A DNA stretch of 64,000 nt from Clostridium sp. AT4 (GTDB lineage: Bacteria; Bacillota; Clostridia; Lachnospirales; Lachnospiraceae), in the NCBI RefSeq assembly GCF_001517625.2, contig NZ_LN999828.1, positions 1,982,661 to 2,046,660 on the forward strand, given 5' to 3'. Of this stretch, positions 63,788 to 64,000 are shown one piece after another. Position numbers and translations under genes: made by a program. Under the pieces are notes generated by a model that was not told the DNA's origin, made no database searches, and worked only from the letters and a program-made list of their open reading frames with translations. Each line of letters begins with the position of its first letter. The stretch's first letter is position 1.

Positions 63788-64000
63788 ATGGGACAACGAA
63801 AAAAACCGAAGGAGCCGGAGGAGGAATTTATCCTGTATCTGAAGGAGCATGGGGCATCAGAACACACCGTTGACAGCTGTCTGGCTGCTCTCCGGCTCTT
63901 TTTCAGGCTCTATGGAGAAATCAGCGCAGAGAATCTGGATGCATTCAGACGGTATCTGATGGAGCACTATAAAATTTCTACCGTAAACAGCCGGATCTAT
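63788..64000 (+). CDS. Second tyrosine recombinase, 3' end cut by window edge
   Basis: 71 codons without a stop to the right edge. Start MGQRKKPKEPEEEFILYLKE, 11 nt after AGGAGG. The SAM-like N-terminal domain (EHTVDSCLAALRLFFRLYG, ISTVNSRIY) matches the first recombinase in layout (SPNTISSYMFGARDFLERYG, PQTVNARIR). The catalytic part lies outside the window. Cotranscribed with the first. Confidence 0.75.
   Translation, partial: MGQRKKPKEPEEEFILYLKEHGASEHTVDSCLAALRLFFRLYGEISAENLDAFRRYLMEHYKISTVNSRIY

Overview
The window looks like a chromosomal piece of a Gram-positive gut Clostridia, most likely Lachnospiraceae (inference from gene content). It shows AGGAGG-type ribosome binding sites, MreB, RecD2, a Firmicutes-type rpmG-secE-nusG-rplKAJL cluster, LCP and Wzm/Wzt wall-glycan genes, and many signal-peptide proteins built from aromatic/glycine cell-wall-binding repeats. 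No tRNA, rRNA gene or CRISPR array was seen.

Region 1 (1-12.5 kb, minus strand) is a polysaccharide operon. It reads from a ThDP-dependent acetolactate-synthase-like enzyme through two related SDR epimerases around a C-methyltransferase-like protein, three GT2 glycosyltransferases, a polyprenyl glycosylphosphotransferase and an LCP ligase that runs off the left edge. Region 2 (12.6-17.6 kb) holds two cell-wall-binding-repeat proteins, three small or kinase-like genes and a shortened cis-prenyltransferase homologue.

Region 3 (about 17.7-41.4 kb) is clearly more AT-rich and looks acquired. It opens with a strong promoter, a leader ending in a hairpin that contains the Shine-Dalgarno, and a P-loop gene cut by a rearranged IS66 element. 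The rest is a minus-strand locus read from 41.4 kb down to 21.7 kb: polymerase/ligase, a second glycosylphosphotransferase, two GT2, Wzm/Wzt, GDP-mannose 4,6-dehydratase, a ColD-like dehydratase whose catalytic Lys is replaced by His, a GDP-fucose/colitose-synthase-like SDR, an aldo/keto reductase, a second ThDP enzyme, two GT23-like transferases, a DRE-TIM aldolase, a transketolase split in two with a Nudix gene between, and ManC. A decayed GT2 gene follows. The enzymes fit synthesis of a GDP-3,6-dideoxy sugar that may be carbon-branched.

Region 4 (41.6-48 kb) has two copies of a two-gene surface-protein cassette, A and B, in inverted orientation. Cassette gene 1 encodes a secreted acidic repeat protein of about 600 aa. 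Gene 2 encodes a protein with an unrecognised N-terminal domain plus repeats. A third copy, C, lies at 59.5-62.7 kb and is followed by two tandem tyrosine recombinases, the second cut by the right edge. Between them (48.3-58.8 kb) are an Rpn/PD-(D/E)XK nuclease gene with a decayed duplicate, a small repeat protein, the ribosomal/nusG/secE cluster (rplL is not followed by rpoB), comF, recD2 and mreB.

Taken together the window is dominated by the cell surface: two glycan pathways, their export and wall attachment, and a family of repeat proteins that may bind such glycans. The arrangement suggests ways in which the surface can vary.
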